A DNA stretch of 51,933 nucleotides from JBFWYO01 sp050186335 (GTDB lineage: Bacteria; Pseudomonadota; Alphaproteobacteria; Bin65): positions 1 through 51,933 of the forward strand of contig JBFWYO010000024.1 of assembly GCA_050186335.1 (NCBI GenBank), written 5' to 3'. Below, piece after piece: positions 51,238 through 51,933 of this stretch (its first letter is position 1; each line of letters opens with the position of its first letter). Under the pieces are notes generated by a model that was given only the letters and a program-made list of their open reading frames with translations, searched no databases and was not told the origin of the DNA. The position numbers and the translations under genes were made by a program.

Positions 51238-51933
51238 TCAATGTCCGACGCGATGACGGAGCAGCGCCGCGGCAAATCCGAGCGCCAAAGTCGCGGCGCC
51301 CATGACCGTGTACAGCACCGCGTAGCTGCCGTAGTTGACCAGCAACCCGGACACGACCGGCCCGACCGCCTGGCCGAGCGAGAAAAAGAACGCCGCCGCC
51401 GCCATGGCGGTGCCGCGATTCTCCGGCGCCAGTTCGGTCGCTAGCGCCTGGATCGTGCCGTGCAGCATGTAGAAGCCGAGCCCGGCGAACAGGAACAGCA
51501 CGGCGAGCACGACCCAATGGCTCGGTAGCGCCGACAGCGCGAGTGCCACGCCGCACGTCACGCCGCCAATACGCACCATGGTCCAGCGGCCGAATGTCTT
51601 GAGCAGGCTGCGCACGATCAGGCCGTAGAGGATGCCGCCGGTCGCGAAGCCGGCGATGACCAGCCCGGCGGCATAGGAATTCTCCGCGCCGTGATCCTGG
51701 ACCAGACCGCCGACGAACGGGATCACGCCGTGGACGAAAATCCCTTCGCAGACCAGTACGCCGATCACCATCAGCGCGGTGCGATTGGTCAACACCGAAC
51801 GATAGACCGCGAGCGAGCCGGCGGCCGACGGCGCCTTGCGGACGATCTGGGTTTCGTGCAGGAACACCAGCGTCGCGACGCATGACATGAAGATCACGGC
51901 GGCGGCCGAGACGAACACCATGCGCCAGCCGAT
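51238..51933 (-). CDS. MFS transporter, N-terminally truncated by the window edge
   Basis: The frame is open to base 51933 (reading IGWRMVFVSAAA at the edge), so the gene continues beyond the window. The visible 231 residues hold the last helix or two of the N-terminal half and the full C-terminal six-helix bundle of a major facilitator superfamily protein. RWTMVRIGGVTCG and ATELAPENRGTAMA are typical, the latter being the conserved PxxxRG loop. Substrate cannot be judged; drug or sugar efflux permeases look similar. Confidence 0.82.
   Translation of the reverse strand: MGWRMVFVSAAAVIFMSCVATLVFLHETQIVRKAPSAAGSLAVYRSVLTNRTALMVIGVLVCEGIFVHGVIPFVGGLVQDHGAENSYAAGLVIAGFATGGILYGLIVRSLLKTFGRWTMVRIGGVTCGVALALSALPSHWVVLAVLFLFAGLGFYMLHGTIQALATELAPENRGTAMAAAAFFFSLGQAVGPVVSGLLVNYGSYAVLYTVMGAATLALGFAAALLRHRVGH

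Noticed and set aside
1..51933. CRISPR array, prophage, insertion sequence or toxin-antitoxin pair
   Set aside because: No regularly spaced direct repeats, no transposase, integrase or phage structural motifs, and no toxin-antitoxin-like gene pair were seen.

Overview
The window is a chromosomal segment of a GC-rich alphaproteobacterium, most likely Rhodospirillales-like. This rests on gene content and order, not on a search. Supporting signs are trmFO in a Gram-negative setting, gyrA followed directly by coaD, and the chain argS / SPOR / nagZ / scpA / scpB / tatABC / serS / surE / pcm / DUF815 / yajC / secD / secF / Mth938-like / squalene-synthase-like. No phage, transposase, plasmid or CRISPR array was seen. 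Nearly every base lies in an ordinary long reading frame.

Layout. 1-2.6 kb: tail of an unknown gene, tRNA-Lys(UUU), and a large TPR O-GlcNAc-transferase-like protein. 3-8.4 kb: gyrA-coaD and ssb on the minus strand, then a thioesterase and a signal-peptidase-like gene on the plus strand. 8.5-13.8 kb: uvrA followed by two overlapping tandem class III nucleotide cyclases. 13.9-16.9 kb: a minus-strand catabolic set (binding protein, FAH-family hydrolase, VOC protein) ending in a clear terminator. 17-19.6 kb: a DUF2817 peptidase-like gene and trmFO. 19.6-26.5 kb: a Pro-rich alpha/beta hydrolase, an NDUFAF6-like protein, a PuuD-like membrane protein, a GIY-YIG protein, an NDUFAF3-like protein, then secF, secD and yajC. 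26.6-34.4 kb: DUF815 ATPase, a His-tailed DMT transporter, DUF6064, pcm, surE, serS, tatC, tatB, tatA. 34.5-37.4 kb: a two-gene ferric-iron-type ABC transporter. 37.5-44.6 kb: scpB, scpA, an M50 protease, nagZ, a SPOR protein, argS, dgt. 44.7-52 kb: erpA, xthA, two GFA proteins around an M81 peptidase, an ankyrin protein, ilvD and a partial MFS transporter.

How the genes work together. The 20-44 kb stretch groups envelope and chromosome upkeep: Sec accessory subunits, the Tat translocase, condensin partners ScpAB, peptidoglycan recycling (NagZ) and septal binding (SPOR), with two aminoacyl-tRNA synthetases and the stress-survival pair SurE/Pcm. Two predicted respiratory complex I assembly factors (NDUFAF3-like and NDUFAF6-like) lie downstream of secDF.

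Most unusual signals. SerRS carries an insertion of about 64 residues between conserved motifs, encoded by DNA of about 39% GC against about 67% nearby. The non-conserved C-terminal half of tatB, 1.8 kb away, is also AT-rich (about 49% GC). Both are in frame inside housekeeping genes. Other points of interest are the tandem cyclases with a shared N-terminal sensor domain, the stand-alone PuuD-like membrane domain beside the complex I assembly factors, and the cassettes that interrupt an otherwise conserved gene order.
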